A DNA stretch of 64,000 nucleotides. It comes from Jiangella alba (GTDB lineage: Bacteria > Actinomycetota > Actinomycetes > Jiangellales > Jiangellaceae). The notes below the pieces were generated by a model that made no database searches, was not told the DNA's origin, and saw nothing but the letters and a program-made list of their open reading frames with translations. Location: the NCBI RefSeq assembly GCF_900106035.1, contig NZ_FNUC01000003.1, forward strand, positions 930,001 to 994,000. Reading direction: 5' to 3'. Of the stretch, positions 28,494 through 37,947 are shown piece after piece. Within the stretch, counting starts at the first letter, position 1; every line of letters starts with the position of its first letter. The translations under genes and the position numbers were made by a program.

Positions 28494-29717
28494 TCAACCG
28501 CACTGCCAGGTGAAGAGCGCTTCGCCTGGCCGTTCAGGGTCGGAGACCAGGTAGTAGAGCTGGCCGACGTCGCCCCACATCATGTCGGCGGCGTCGTCGG
28601 ACGCGACTTGCAGCAGTAGCTGCCAGGTGGAGGCGGCTGATTGGACCTCTGGGTGGTCCCATGCGAACGTCTCGCTCGCCAGTCCGCGGCGTAGTTGTTC
28701 GACCTCCATCTCGACTGGCCCTTGCTGTGGGCATGGGTGGCCGCCGATCTGGTGGGTGTCGTAGCCGCCGCCGGGCAGTTTCCAGAGTGCGTCGTAGAGC
28801 GCTCGGACCGGTTCTGACGGGCGCGCGCCTTCCTCTTCCACGAGGCCGTGTTTCATCCACACGACCTCTGCCATCGGGGTTTCGTGCGCCGGCCAGGTCA
28901 GCGTGCGTATCGCCGTCAGCGCGATGGGCGGGAACGGGGTGAGGCCGGGCGGCACGGGCGTGGCGGCGTCGGTGATGTGCGCGCGGGTGCTGTTCTCCGG
29001 GTGAAGGTGGAGGACACGGAATCCAGGGCTCGTTGAGGGGTCCCAGGTGCCGACGGTGCTCTGGTAGTCGTCGTATGCGCCGTCGAAGTAGAAGAAGGCA
29101 AGGCGGCCGTCGTGTGGGATGCCCAGCTCGGGCAGCAGCTCCGCGACCGGTGCACAGTCGAAACTGAGCACGTGGCTGAGTGGACCGTGGCCATCCCAGC
29201 CAGGCCAGGAGTTGATCGGGAGCGTCGGCAAGCCGCCGAGCTGGGCGATCACGGGGTCGCCTTCGCCCGCGTGGACGAGCCTCAAAGCGGGGCGAAGCAT
29301 GGCTCGGAACTCCTCTGCCGCTGGGGCGGGCAGATGCTCCCGGGCGAGCGCGGTCACGTGGCTGATGCGTTCTTCGGTCTCGTCGAGTGATCGGGTCAGC
29401 GACGCGGGCGCGGAGCCCTTGTCGGCGGGCTGAACGACTTCGACACCGCCACCGGCCTCGGCGCGAAGGACGACCTGTGTCTCCACTCCATGCGCATCGC
29501 GCAGCCTGATCGTTGCGGTGAGTGTTCCGTCACGATTCAGCAGGATGCCGTTGCTGGAGCCTCCGAACGGCTGTGCAGGCCCGCCGATGGGCAGCTGCTT
29601 CATGCTCGACCGGTGATGCTGGTCGATTCGTCGCTGGATCTCTTCCCGAAGTGCGGCACGGCGGGCCATCAACTCGTCGTACCGATCGGTCCGCTTAGCT
29701 CGTTTTGCTCCGAACAC
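28494..29717 (-). CDS. YwqG/DUF1963 family protein
   Basis: 407-aa soluble protein. The first ~110 residues form a helical lead (MFGAKRAKRTDRYDELMARR). The rest follows the DUF1963/YwqG pattern: LPTLPINSWPGWDGHGPLSHVLSFDC (~175-200), GRLAFFYFDGAYD (~220), HQIGGHPCPQQGP (~330) and LLLQVASDDAADMMWGDVGQLYYLV (~370). Members are widespread, often near polymorphic toxins, and some act as immunity-like or suppressor proteins; no reaction is known. Here it lies between the accessory block and the conjugation module. Confidence 0.82.
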   Translation of the reverse strand: MFGAKRAKRTDRYDELMARRAALREEIQRRIDQHHRSSMKQLPIGGPAQPFGGSSNGILLNRDGTLTATIRLRDAHGVETQVVLRAEAGGGVEVVQPADKGSAPASLTRSLDETEERISHVTALAREHLPAPAAEEFRAMLRPALRLVHAGEGDPVIAQLGGLPTLPINSWPGWDGHGPLSHVLSFDCAPVAELLPELGIPHDGRLAFFYFDGAYDDYQSTVGTWDPSTSPGFRVLHLHPENSTRAHITDAATPVPPGLTPFPPIALTAIRTLTWPAHETPMAEVVWMKHGLVEEEGARPSEPVRALYDALWKLPGGGYDTHQIGGHPCPQQGPVEMEVEQLRRGLASETFAWDHPEVQSAASTWQLLLQVASDDAADMMWGDVGQLYYLVSDPERPGEALFTWQCG

Positions 29718-29843
29718 GACCGTTAACCTAGCGGCGCCCGATGCACCTGACCAGAAGGACCGCGGTCGAGGACACCTCGACTGGGCCGACGGGCCTCGGT
29801 GCCTTGCGGTTGTCGATCCGGTACTCGCGTAGGAAGGGACGGA

Positions 29844-30219
29844 ATGGGTCTGACCGTAACCAGGATCGCCGCACCCGCGGGCCAGCTCGACAGCGGAGAC
29901 GTCCTACGGGGACTGGAAGGTTTGATCGCCTTCCGCGCGATTCTGCCCGCGCAGAAGTGGTTCGTGCTCGATGTCGTGCGGCGCGAGCACTACCAGGCGA
30001 GGTTGAGCGATTCCGCGGACGGACGAGCTGCAAGGTCTCGCCGAAACCGTCGGGATGCCGTCGCTTCTCGCTCATGTCGAGGACAGTGACTGCTCTTTTG
30101 CCCTGGGCATCTCGGGTCGTGATGCGCCGGCGCTGGTGGTGTTCAATCCTGACCTCGCCGCAGTCTATGGCGAGCCTGCCGGCATCGTGGACAAGTTCGC
30201 GGCCTATGTCGGTCGATGA
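29844..30219 (+). pseudogene. Frameshifted hypothetical protein
   Basis: ATG 29844 has a strong ribosome binding site (AGGAAGG, 6 nt upstream) and reads MGLTVTRIAAPAGQLDSG...WFVLDVVRREHYQARL. Around 30018-30025 the reading must move one base to continue as DELQGLAETVGMPSLLAHVEDSDC...YGEPAGIVDKFAAYVGR, ending at TGA 30217-30219. Together about 125 aa, not matched to a family. It is possibly an immunity-type gene inactivated by a single indel, or a sequencing error. Confidence 0.55.
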
Positions 30220-30457
30220 TGTGCTGCTGACGCTGCGAGCGACGTCGAGCAGGTCTTTCGTGTCCTGTGGAAGGACGCGACGAGAATACGTTCGGCCGAC
30301 CGGTGAAGGGTGCTGGAGGCTGACGACACGTTCGGGGACGCTTGGCTCGCTTGCCGTAGTGACGCGATGCCATTCCGACCGTTCCCAGCGTCGGGTGCGC
30401 TGTCCGCGATCCCTCGGGCGGTGGCCTCGTTTGCCTTGCGCCGTTGGCTGGTGCGGA

Positions 30458-32254
30458 CTATTTGGTGCCGTGTGTGGGTGGACGGCCGTGTTGGTGGAGA
30501 GATGCTTCGACGGCTGTCCGGTCGGTGGTCAGCCGGCGGGTGTCGGGGCGGCGGGTCCAGGGGCGCAGGTTGGTGATGATGGGTGGTGCGGTGCGCAGGA
30601 TCGTGACGCCGGTGCCGAAGGGCAGGGTGCGCAGCCGGTCGGGTGGGAGGATTGGGACGCGGCGGATGGATTGCTGGTTGGAGCGGCCGCCGTGGGGGTC
30701 GATGGTGGTGGAGCCGGTGTATTCGTCGCGTTCCCCGATGAGCACGGCCAGGTCCTGGAGATCGCGGGTGCTGGAGGTGCCGCCGAGGATCATTTTGACG
30801 ATGGCGGCGTCCCAGATCGCGCCTGCGGCGTTGTCACCCCATTTGGTGCGGGCTTGGGACATGGACTGCAGGACAGGCAGGGTGGTGATCCCGGACCCGC
30901 CGCCTTCGGCCATCAACACCGGTAGGGACGGGAGCGGGGCGAGGTTGCCGATCTCGTCGAGCGCGAGCAGGAGCGGCGGGTCGAGGCGGGCGCCGGGCGA
31001 GGACGCGGCGAGGCGGCGGGCGGTCTCGACGAGGTCTTCGACGAACGCCGCGACGAGCGCGGAGGAGGCGCCGGCTCCGGCGCCGGTGGCGAGCAGGTAG
31101 ACGGTGCCGCCGTCGGTGAGGAACGTGGCGGGGTCGAAGTGCTCGCCGGGGCGGGGTGTGACGGCGTCCAGCACTCTCGGGTCGGCAAGGGCGGACAGGG
31201 CGAGGGACACGCCTTGCCAGATGGAGTCGCGGGTTCTCGGGTCGGCGGCGATCATTGCGTCGAGGGAGTCGGCCCACCCGGTGGCCGCGCCCGGGTGGGC
31301 GTTGAGGATGGCGACGGCGTCGTGGGCGGCGCTGGGGTCGAGGGTCCAGCGGAACAGGTCCGCCGGGGAACGGTGGTCCAGGGCGGCGGCGTGCAGGAGC
31401 GCTTGCAGGGCGGTGCGGGTTTTGGCTTCCCAGAAGCCGCCGTTGTCGATTCCGCCGCCGCCGAGGCCGGTCGCGGCTGCGAGGCCGGTGGCGCGGATCA
31501 TCGCGGTGAGCGGGTCGTCGCAGCCGCGCACGGGGGACCAGCGCAGCCCGGCCGGGAGACCGGGTGCGAGGTGTTGGGGGTCGAACACGGCGACCGGTCC
31601 GACGCGTTGCCGTGCGTGCAGGGTGACGGCGAGGTTGTCCGGGCGGGTGGAGGTGGTCACGACGGCGCCGGGCGCGTCGAGGATGGCGTTGATCACGATG
31701 TGCAGGCCCTTCCCGGAGCGGGGTGGCCCGATCAGCAGGATGGAGTCCTCGACGCTCGCCCACACCTGGCGGCCGTGGGCGTGGCCGAGCTGGTACCCGA
31801 GATCGGCTGGCGACGGGTGGGTGAGGGAGGGGCGCAGGGTGGCGCCGCGGCGGACCAGGGCACGTGCGGAGGCGTGCCGGGCGACCTCGGCGCGGGTCGC
31901 GGTCCCGGCCAGGCGCCGCGGATCCGCCCGGGTTCGGTGTGCCTGTCCGGTGATCCAGCGGCGCAGCCACCATCCCGCGACCGCCACGACGGCCAGCAGG
32001 GTCCCGGTGAGGGCCCAGTAGACGACGGGGTTGAGGCCGGGTGCGTCGAGGGCGCGGCCCGGATCGGCCGGGTCGACGAGCACACCGAGCACCACGCCGG
32101 GTCCTGCGGTGGGCTGCGCGGTGCCGGTGAGGGCGGCGGTGAGGCTGGCGGTGGCGCGCAGCACCAGCACGATGACCCCGAGCCCGGCCAGCATGGCGAG
32201 GGCGAGGTTGGTCAGCGTGTCGGTGCCGGCGCGCTCACTGCGCGGCGCCGTCAT
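30458..32254 (-). CDS. Type IV coupling protein (VirD4/TraG/TraD-like)
   Basis: 598-aa membrane-anchored ATPase that links the DNA-relaxase complex to the secretion channel. Two N-terminal membrane helices (~14-40 and ~78-98), then Walker A GPPRSGKG (176-183), Walker B LLLALDEIGN (~428-437) and a TraG-like arginine/Gln region (VLQSMSQARTKWG, ~461). It ends in a basic, Thr/Pro-rich tail. It starts 20 nt inside the preceding gene, so they are coupled. Last gene of the leftward conjugation set. Confidence 0.92.
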   Translation of the reverse strand: MTAPRSERAGTDTLTNLALAMLAGLGVIVLVLRATASLTAALTGTAQPTAGPGVVLGVLVDPADPGRALDAPGLNPVVYWALTGTLLAVVAVAGWWLRRWITGQAHRTRADPRRLAGTATRAEVARHASARALVRRGATLRPSLTHPSPADLGYQLGHAHGRQVWASVEDSILLIGPPRSGKGLHIVINAILDAPGAVVTTSTRPDNLAVTLHARQRVGPVAVFDPQHLAPGLPAGLRWSPVRGCDDPLTAMIRATGLAAATGLGGGGIDNGGFWEAKTRTALQALLHAAALDHRSPADLFRWTLDPSAAHDAVAILNAHPGAATGWADSLDAMIAADPRTRDSIWQGVSLALSALADPRVLDAVTPRPGEHFDPATFLTDGGTVYLLATGAGAGASSALVAAFVEDLVETARRLAASSPGARLDPPLLLALDEIGNLAPLPSLPVLMAEGGGSGITTLPVLQSMSQARTKWGDNAAGAIWDAAIVKMILGGTSSTRDLQDLAVLIGERDEYTGSTTIDPHGGRSNQQSIRRVPILPPDRLRTLPFGTGVTILRTAPPIITNLRPWTRRPDTRRLTTDRTAVEASLHQHGRPPTHGTK

Positions 32255-32789
32255 GGCGGTCGCCGGGTTCGCCGCGGGTGGCGGTGGTGACGGTGCCGGA
32301 GATCCGCCCGATCAGGACGACCTCACCGGCGGGTTGGGTGGTGTGGGCGAGGCTGAGCCAGGCCCGTGCGGTCCCGGTGGGGCCGGCGCTGGTGGTCAGC
32401 ACCGCGACCGCGACGGTGACCTGTTCGCCGGGGATGAACCCGGCGCCGGTCACGATGCCGCGGAACCCACCCGCCCCGGGGGCCTGACTTGTGTCGCTCG
32501 GCCCGCTGCGCCGGCGGGGTGGGGTGAGGATGTCGGTGAACCTCGACCCGTCGCTCTCACGGACCTCGACCCGCAGCGGCTGGTCCCGTTCGCTGGTGAG
32601 GGTGTCGAGGATGGTGGCGAGGTCGTCGCGGCGCCAGCCCTCGCTCCCGGCTGGCGGGTTGACGGGTTGCTGGTCGACGGTGACGTCCAGGGCGCCGGTC
32701 TGGTCGTCGGTGACGGTGACGATCACGTGCGGCAGCACCGGCGGCGTCGCCGTGCCAGGGTCGTCGTCACCGGATCGCGGGCCGGTCAC
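32235..32789 (-). CDS. Conserved hypothetical protein of the conjugation module
   Basis: 184-aa soluble protein with low-complexity ends (DDDPGTATPP; TTATRGEPGDRHDG). The centre is beta-rich: ATILDTLTSERDQPLRVEVRESDGSRFTDIL (~55-88) and TVAVAVLTTSAGP. Genes of this size commonly precede the coupling protein in actinomycete ICEs. The 20-nt overlap with the coupling-protein gene indicates joint translation. No enzymatic motif is seen. Confidence 0.72.
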   Translation of the reverse strand: MTGPRSGDDDPGTATPPVLPHVIVTVTDDQTGALDVTVDQQPVNPPAGSEGWRRDDLATILDTLTSERDQPLRVEVRESDGSRFTDILTPPRRRSGPSDTSQAPGAGGFRGIVTGAGFIPGEQVTVAVAVLTTSAGPTGTARAWLSLAHTTQPAGEVVLIGRISGTVTTATRGEPGDRHDGAAQ

Positions 32790-32962
32790 GAGGCGTCACC
32801 GCGCGCAGCCGGTCGGGCGAGCACGGCAGGATGACGGCTGCTGATGGGCTGTCTCACTACAGCCCGGTACGCCGCCGCCCCCAGCAACCACCGCTGCCCG
32901 GTGCCGATGTCTGGACAACCGACCGGGGCGCGGCGGCCCGATCGCTGGGACAATCTCCGGAT

Positions 32963-33496
32963 CTAGGCGTCGATGCCGGGCGGTGCCACGGTGACCTGGT
33001 CGGGGGTGGTCGGCAGCGCCGCACGCTGTGTGTGAGCCACTCCTCGGCGGACCGCCTCAAGGGCGTGGGCGGCGTTCCATTCCGCGAGCGACGCGGCGAG
33101 CGCGGTGTGCAGTGCAGTGGTCGCCAGTTGGGCGCTCTCGATCGACACGTCGAGCCGCTGCGCCATGTCGTCAACGCTCAGCGGAGCGTCGATGGGGCCG
33201 ATCTCCGTGCACCCGCCGTCGATCGCGGCGAACCGCACGGATGCCCGCTCCCGGGTCAGCGAGGGGTAGGCGTAGATCGTGACCCAGCCCATCCGGTGGA
33301 TCGATCCCGTGCTCCAGAAGCGGAAGTTGTCCCATCGCACGCGGTCGGGTTCGAACCCGGGAAGTGTTTCGATCTGGTCCAGTGCGTGTACGACCGGGAG
33401 ATCCCACGTCCGTGCCGCACGCTCGGCCGCGGGGACGTCGCCGGCTGCGTCTCGTGTCGTGAGGTGGTTCGGCCCAAGGCCGCTGTGATCCGTCAT
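32963..33496 (-). CDS. Hypothetical protein, paralogue A of a tandem pair
   Basis: 177-aa protein. The core (VVHALDQIETLPGFEPDRVRWDNFRFW; ITIYAYPSLTRE; VRFAAIDGGCTEIGP; PLSVDDMAQRLDVSIESAQLATTALHTALAASLAEWNAAH) is shared with the next gene upstream at 33648-34109. The last part has a helix-rich HTH-like look. ATG 33496 is chosen because the open frame further upstream has no similarity to the paralogue. Function unknown. Confidence 0.65.
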   Translation of the reverse strand: MTDHSGLGPNHLTTRDAAGDVPAAERAARTWDLPVVHALDQIETLPGFEPDRVRWDNFRFWSTGSIHRMGWVTIYAYPSLTRERASVRFAAIDGGCTEIGPIDAPLSVDDMAQRLDVSIESAQLATTALHTALAASLAEWNAAHALEAVRRGVAHTQRAALPTTPDQVTVAPPGIDA

Positions 33497-33647
33497 GAAC
33501 GGCAGGTGCGCAGACGTCCCGTGGCCACACCGGCGCGTCGCCGGGCGCTTCGGTGTCTTGACGCGATGCGCGGGCGGCGGGGTGGCGTGGGCCGATCTTG
33601 CACTACGTTCCGGCTGCTGCGTGGTCGGTCCGCGTGGATTCGTCTGG

Positions 33648-34109
33648 TCAGAGATCGATGCCGGGTCGGCGCGGCTCGGCCGCACGCTGGTCGCGCCCGG
33701 CCGATGGATGTCGGGGGAGCGCCGGTGTGGCGGCCCTGGGGAGGTGCGCGGTGGTCCATTCGGCGAGCGCGGTGGTGAGCGCCACGCGCAGTGCGGTGTT
33801 AGCCAGTTCAGCGCTGCGGACCGGTACGGCGAGGCGTTTCGCCACGTCGTACACGGTCAGAGTCCGGCGGGCAGGGCCGGTGACGGTGAACCCGTCCACG
33901 GATGCCGCGAACCGCACGAACGTCCGTACTGGCGTGGGCGACGGGAACGCGTAGACCGAGATCCGGCTGATAAGGCTGTCCGCATCCCACCGGTAGTAGC
34001 GGTACTGGTTCCAGCCGATGCGGCCGGGTTCGAACCCGGGCAGGGTCTCGATCTGGTCCAGTGCCCGTGCGACCAACACGTTCCAGGGCCGGCCCGGTCG
34101 GCTGGTCAC
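33648..34109 (-). CDS. Hypothetical protein, paralogue B of a tandem pair
   Basis: 153-aa protein starting at GTG 34109. It matches its neighbour in ALDQIETLPGFEP, VYAFPSPTPVRTFVRFAA, AKRLAVPVRSAELANTALRVALTTALAEW and the PGID end. The underlying DNA is also nearly repeated (TCGATCTGGTCCAGTGC at both 33369 and 34051), so the pair arose by duplication. No function recognised. Confidence 0.65.
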   Translation of the reverse strand: MTSRPGRPWNVLVARALDQIETLPGFEPGRIGWNQYRYYRWDADSLISRISVYAFPSPTPVRTFVRFAASVDGFTVTGPARRTLTVYDVAKRLAVPVRSAELANTALRVALTTALAEWTTAHLPRAATPALPRHPSAGRDQRAAEPRRPGIDL

Positions 34110-34242
34110 GGTGGGCCGCTGTCGCTGACGTATTTAGGCATGTGAGACTCCGATTCGGGGCTCCGCGGCGTCGGCGGCCGGGTTCGCGTGTGGACGCATG
34201 ATCCTGTCGCTCGCGACCGCAGGGTGATGAACTGGAGATGTC

Positions 34243-34395
34243 TCAACCGCGGATGTGGGCGACCTCGACGTCGGCGTTGTGCACGAGGTCGACGGGGAAC
34301 GTGGGTCCGCCGTGCTGGGTGCGAGCCTTCACGAATCGCGTCAGTAGACGCTCCACGCGGCTGTGAAGCTGACGGTGATCGTTGATGTTCTCCAC
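34243..34395 (-). CDS. Small hypothetical protein
   Basis: 50-aa frame from GTG 34395 with a good ribosome binding site (GAGGAG, 6 nt upstream) that lies inside the end of the DUF4192 gene. Residues VENINDHRQLHSRVERLLTR...FPVDLVHNADVEVAHIRG look like a small soluble helical protein. It follows DUF4192 by 10 nt. Not recognised. Confidence 0.5.
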   Translation of the reverse strand: MENINDHRQLHSRVERLLTRFVKARTQHGGPTFPVDLVHNADVEVAHIRG

Positions 34396-34405
34396 CGGGT
34401 GCTCC

Positions 34406-35413
34406 TCACATCTCGTGTTCGGGTCGAGCGGGACCGGGCTGCGTGCCTCGTTGCTGTGCGGTGAGGTCTGGCCCGAGATCCGTGCCGAGGTGTGGGTGTT
34501 GGGACATGACGGCGTCCCATTCCTGTGGGTGGATGCCTGTCTGCACGGCGACGGCCAGGAGTTCTGCGAGGGGGTACGGCCGGTCCTGGGGCACCTGGTC
34601 CAGAGCGCACCATGCCATGGCCCCGTCGCCGTACAGCCAGCTTGCGAAGGCCAGCATCGAAGCTGGAGCTGCTCGCACGTCATCCGGAGCTCTCTTCGTC
34701 ATGTCGGTCCATAGCGTGACGTGGGAGTCGACGTTGTCCCGAGTCAGATCGGCCAACAGCCGATCTCGGATCGAGATGGAGTCGGCCGCGACAAGCAGTC
34801 GCGCCGCATCGCTGTCGCCCAGTCGGTGGCCGTCGGCATGGAACTGTTCGAGTCGGTCGAGGGCCCACCGGGTCTCCGTCCGTGGCGTGCTCTGCCGGGC
34901 CGATGCGTGGGCGTGGGGCAGGAGCTTCGCCACAGGCTCGCGATCTCCGATCAGCGACGCGGCGAACGAGTCGCGACTGACCGCTGGTTGAGTGCGCCCG
35001 GCTGCGATGGTCATCACGGTGATGCGATCCCTGGCCGCTTGGGTCAGAAGGCCGGATTCGCCGCTGTCGAGGTCGCTCCAGTGGGAGTCGCTCGCCCAGA
35101 GCCGCATCTGCGTGTCGATGCCGATGCTGTCGAGGCGGACGGCGAATTCCTGGCTGACCATGTCAGCCGCGTTGCAGTCGTCAGTCACGCAGACGATGCT
35201 GAAGCTGGCGCCGGCCCGGACGTGGCGGCTGAGCCCGTCGCTGAGTGACGCCCACATCGCCGCGCGGTCATCTGGCGTGATCGGGAGATCGGCACGAGCG
35301 ATGGGAAGGTCGGAACGCATCGGCATGAACACGATCGATTCGTCCGGCTGGAACCCGAGCAGATGAGGGATAGCGGCGATCAGCTCGTCGGGGGTTCGGA
35401 TCACAAGCTTCAT
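34406..35413 (-). CDS. DUF4192 family protein
   Basis: 335-aa soluble protein with the DUF4192 start (PDELIAAIPHLLGFQPDESIVFMPM, ~8-32) and the later ASWLYGDGAMAWCALDQVPQDRPYPLAELLAVAVQTGIHP block (~265-305). DUF4192 proteins are common on actinomycete chromosomes and plasmids; no reaction is known. ATG 35413 is the first Met that fits the family start. It lies in the conjugation operon just downstream of the VirB4-type ATPase. Confidence 0.88.
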   Translation of the reverse strand: MKLVIRTPDELIAAIPHLLGFQPDESIVFMPMRSDLPIARADLPITPDDRAAMWASLSDGLSRHVRAGASFSIVCVTDDCNAADMVSQEFAVRLDSIGIDTQMRLWASDSHWSDLDSGESGLLTQAARDRITVMTIAAGRTQPAVSRDSFAASLIGDREPVAKLLPHAHASARQSTPRTETRWALDRLEQFHADGHRLGDSDAARLLVAADSISIRDRLLADLTRDNVDSHVTLWTDMTKRAPDDVRAAPASMLAFASWLYGDGAMAWCALDQVPQDRPYPLAELLAVAVQTGIHPQEWDAVMSQHPHLGTDLGPDLTAQQRGTQPGPARPEHEM

Positions 35414-35584
35414 GCAGTCAAAGTGCGCACGGACCCCCACACAAGGGCCATGAAGATTCGATGTCGTCGGAAAGTCCCGCCCCACGACGACCCTTCCGGA
35501 CGAGCCGCGCATGATCGATGGACAGCAGGCGTTTCAGATGCAGTTCGAGCGTCGACGCGCAGCGGAGTCCAGGGCCGAGCACCC

Positions 35585-37090
35585 TCATAAATTCGACGAA
35601 CCGTTGACACCCATCCGGGCGCGGGTGTCGAACGCGTCCAGTTCGGCCGGGTGGAGCTGGTGTTGGATCACGAAGGACCGGTCGGCGATGCGCCACAGGC
35701 CTTGCCCGGTGCCCAGGGTGGGCAGGAGGTGTTGTTCGGTGCGGGTGAGCCCGAGCGTGTGCGCGGTCGGGCCGAGCTGGTCGCTTTCCTGCCGGTAGAT
35801 GACCCGGGTCTCGGCGTTGGCCAGTAGCGACGACGCGAGCGCCCGAGCGGCGCTGCCGGCATCGCCGACGGTGTCCAGGTCGGACAGTTTGTGGAAGAGG
35901 AGCATGTTGGCGATGCCGTAGTGGCGGGCGAGGCGCCAGTGCGCGTCCATGCGGCGCAGCAGCGCGGGGTGGGCCATGAGCCGCCAGGCCTCGTCGTAGA
36001 TCACCCAGCGTTGCCCGCCGGCCGGGTCGAGCAGCGCGGCTTCCATCCACGCTGACGCGCACGTCATGAGCACCGACACCAGAGCGGCGTTCTCGGCCAC
36101 CCGGGACAGGTCCAGGCTCATCATCGGCAGTGACGGATCGAACCTGACGGTCGATGGGCCGTCGAACAACCCGGCCAGGTCACCGGCGACCAGGCGCCGC
36201 AGTGCGTGCCCGACGTGCCGGCCGTCCTCGCCCAAGCGCGGGTCGGCATCGGGGTCGGGGGTGAGGATGCGGTCGACCACCATCGGCAGCACCGGCACCT
36301 CCGCCGCGGCAACGGTGGCGGTGAGGGCGGCGTCGATGGCGGTGTGCTCGACCGGCGTCAACGCCCGCGCGAGGACGGTCTCGGCCAGGGCGCCGAGCAG
36401 GTCGCGGCGCCGCGCGCCCACCTGTGCGGCCCAGTCGGCGTCGCTCAGGCCGGCGGGGCGGTAGCCCTCGTCGAGTGGGTTCAGCCTCGCGGGCAGGCCG
36501 TGCCCGAGCACGATCGCGCGGCCACCGACCAGCTGCGCGACGGCGGTGTGCTCGCCCTTCGGGTCGCCGGGCACGTAGACGCGCCGCCCGAACGCGATAC
36601 TGCGGGCGTACAGGGACTTGGCCAGCGACGACTTGCCCGAGCCGACGATCCCGGCGACCACCACGTTCGGGGCGGTGAGGACGCCGTGGGCGTAGAGGAC
36701 CCACGGGTCGTACACGAAGGACCCGCCGCTGTAGAGGTCCTGCCCGACGAACACCCCGGCCGCGCCGAGCCCGGCCTCGGCCAGGAACGGGTACGCGCCG
36801 GCCAGTGTCGCCGAGGTGTCCTGATGGCGCGGCAGCCTCAGTCGTCCCGGGGTCCGCAGCGCCGCAGGGCCTGCCTCGCCGGCCCGTGGCAGCAGCGGCA
36901 GCGCGGCCTCCGCCCGCAGCTCCTCGGCCCTGGCCTGCTCGGCGTCGCGGCGCTCGCGCGCCGCTGCCGCGGTGCGCTGCGCCGCCGCGCGACGTCTCGC
37001 GGCGCGGACCCGTCGCGGCTGCCCTTGTGGATCCACCAGGACCGCCGCATGCACCCGGCCCTCCTCGTCGCGGCCCGAGCGGCGGTTCAC
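35585..37090 (-). CDS. VirB4/TraC-type conjugation ATPase
   Basis: 501-aa cytoplasmic motor of the type IV secretion channel. It begins with a basic Ala/Arg-rich coiled region (~25-75). The ATPase core carries Walker A GIVGSGKSS (147-155), Walker B RWVIYDEAW (~345) and an arginine-rich MDAHWRLARHYGIAN region (~365). It lacks the usual N-terminal VirB4 domain of ~800-aa relatives; in actinomycete systems that part is often supplied by the separate SCO6880 protein encoded just upstream. The GTG start overlaps the preceding stop by 4 nt. Confidence 0.88.
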   Translation of the reverse strand: MNRRSGRDEEGRVHAAVLVDPQGQPRRVRAARRRAAAQRTAAAARERRDAEQARAEELRAEAALPLLPRAGEAGPAALRTPGRLRLPRHQDTSATLAGAYPFLAEAGLGAAGVFVGQDLYSGGSFVYDPWVLYAHGVLTAPNVVVAGIVGSGKSSLAKSLYARSIAFGRRVYVPGDPKGEHTAVAQLVGGRAIVLGHGLPARLNPLDEGYRPAGLSDADWAAQVGARRRDLLGALAETVLARALTPVEHTAIDAALTATVAAAEVPVLPMVVDRILTPDPDADPRLGEDGRHVGHALRRLVAGDLAGLFDGPSTVRFDPSLPMMSLDLSRVAENAALVSVLMTCASAWMEAALLDPAGGQRWVIYDEAWRLMAHPALLRRMDAHWRLARHYGIANMLLFHKLSDLDTVGDAGSAARALASSLLANAETRVIYRQESDQLGPTAHTLGLTRTEQHLLPTLGTGQGLWRIADRSFVIQHQLHPAELDAFDTRARMGVNGSSNL

Positions 37091-37575
37091 AAGCCGAGCC
37101 CGCCGTCGTCGGCGGCACCCGGAGGCGTCCAGGCCGGGCTGCTCGTGCGTGGCAGCAGCCGCTGCGACGGCGGAGGCGGCGGCGGCGGCGCCGCGGGCGC
37201 CTGCCACGCCGTCCGGCCCGGCGGGGGAGGAGCCACGTAGTCGGTGCGATCCTCTAGGTCCCACGCCTCGGTCACCATCTGCGCCATACGGCGCGCGTTG
37301 CGGGCGCCCCGACGCAGCCGACTGGTGATCTTGCGGGTCGCGGCCGCACCGGCGACCGGGTCTCCACCGATCATCGTGTCCGACCCCGCATACCCGTCGT
37401 ACGCGTCGGCCAGTTGCTCCAACGTCGTCTGCAGCGCATCCGTCGCCCACCGCAGCGACTCCAGCGTCCGGTACGCCGTGATCCTGTCCGGCGGATGCCG
37501 GGTCGCATGCGCCAACCCCCGCATCGCCTCACGCACCTCGAACGCATCCCGTACCGGATCCTCGTACGTCGCCAT
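37087..37575 (-). CDS. Hypothetical protein with proline-rich tail
   Basis: 162-aa protein: an N-terminal helical domain (~1-110; AFEVREAMRGLAHATRHPPDRITAYRTL, ATRKITSRLRRGARNARRMAQMVTEAW) and a C-terminal Pro-rich segment (APPPPGR, PPPPPPPSQR). It overlaps the ATPase gene by 4 nt. A conserved companion in this type of conjugation operon; role unknown, possibly an adaptor. Confidence 0.72.
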   Translation of the reverse strand: MATYEDPVRDAFEVREAMRGLAHATRHPPDRITAYRTLESLRWATDALQTTLEQLADAYDGYAGSDTMIGGDPVAGAAATRKITSRLRRGARNARRMAQMVTEAWDLEDRTDYVAPPPPGRTAWQAPAAPPPPPPPSQRLLPRTSSPAWTPPGAADDGGLGL

Positions 37576-37947
37576 CGCCCAACGCCCCTGACCTCATCGA
37601 CGACATGTCGAAGGACAGGTGCGCCCTGCGCACCGCCGCGGTCCGAACCGGACGACACCCCTTTGGGGATAGCGGTCGTCGGTCCGAGGACTCACTCGCC
37701 CGCCGTCTGCCCGATCCCGCACACAGCAGCGTTTCGAGGCCGGCGGCAGTTCGCTGTCGAAGCCATCGTCGTCGGTCTGCTCGCCGAGCGGGCATGTGAC
37801 TTCGTTGCGAACCTCGCTCACCTGTCTAATCGTGGCCAGGCGAGATGGCGGGACGTAGCGGAATTGGTCAGCGCCGCGCGACTGACTAGGGCTTCGGTCT
37901 GCCAGTGACTCTGAGACGCTGTGGCTGACGTACCGCCAGGCGGTGAG
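37576..37947. other. Gap between cargo protease and conjugation genes
   Basis: About 370 bp with no confident gene. A minus-strand frame at 37594-37821 (GTG start) is open but Cys/Arg-rich and resembles nothing. It marks the edge of the inserted protease cargo and may hold a promoter for the downstream ATPase genes. Confidence 0.35.

Noticed and set aside
33345-34040. TTCGAACCCGGG segments resembling tRNA T-arms (near 33349 and 34030), considered as attR or tRNA remnants
   Set aside because: Both fall inside the paralogous coding genes (encoding GFEP) and lack the acceptor sequence of tRNA-Glu; no cloverleaf forms.
37594-37821. 75-codon minus-strand frame starting GTG (SEVRNEVTCPLGEQ)
   Set aside because: Cys/Arg-rich with no family resemblance and weak codon bias; not enough to call a gene.
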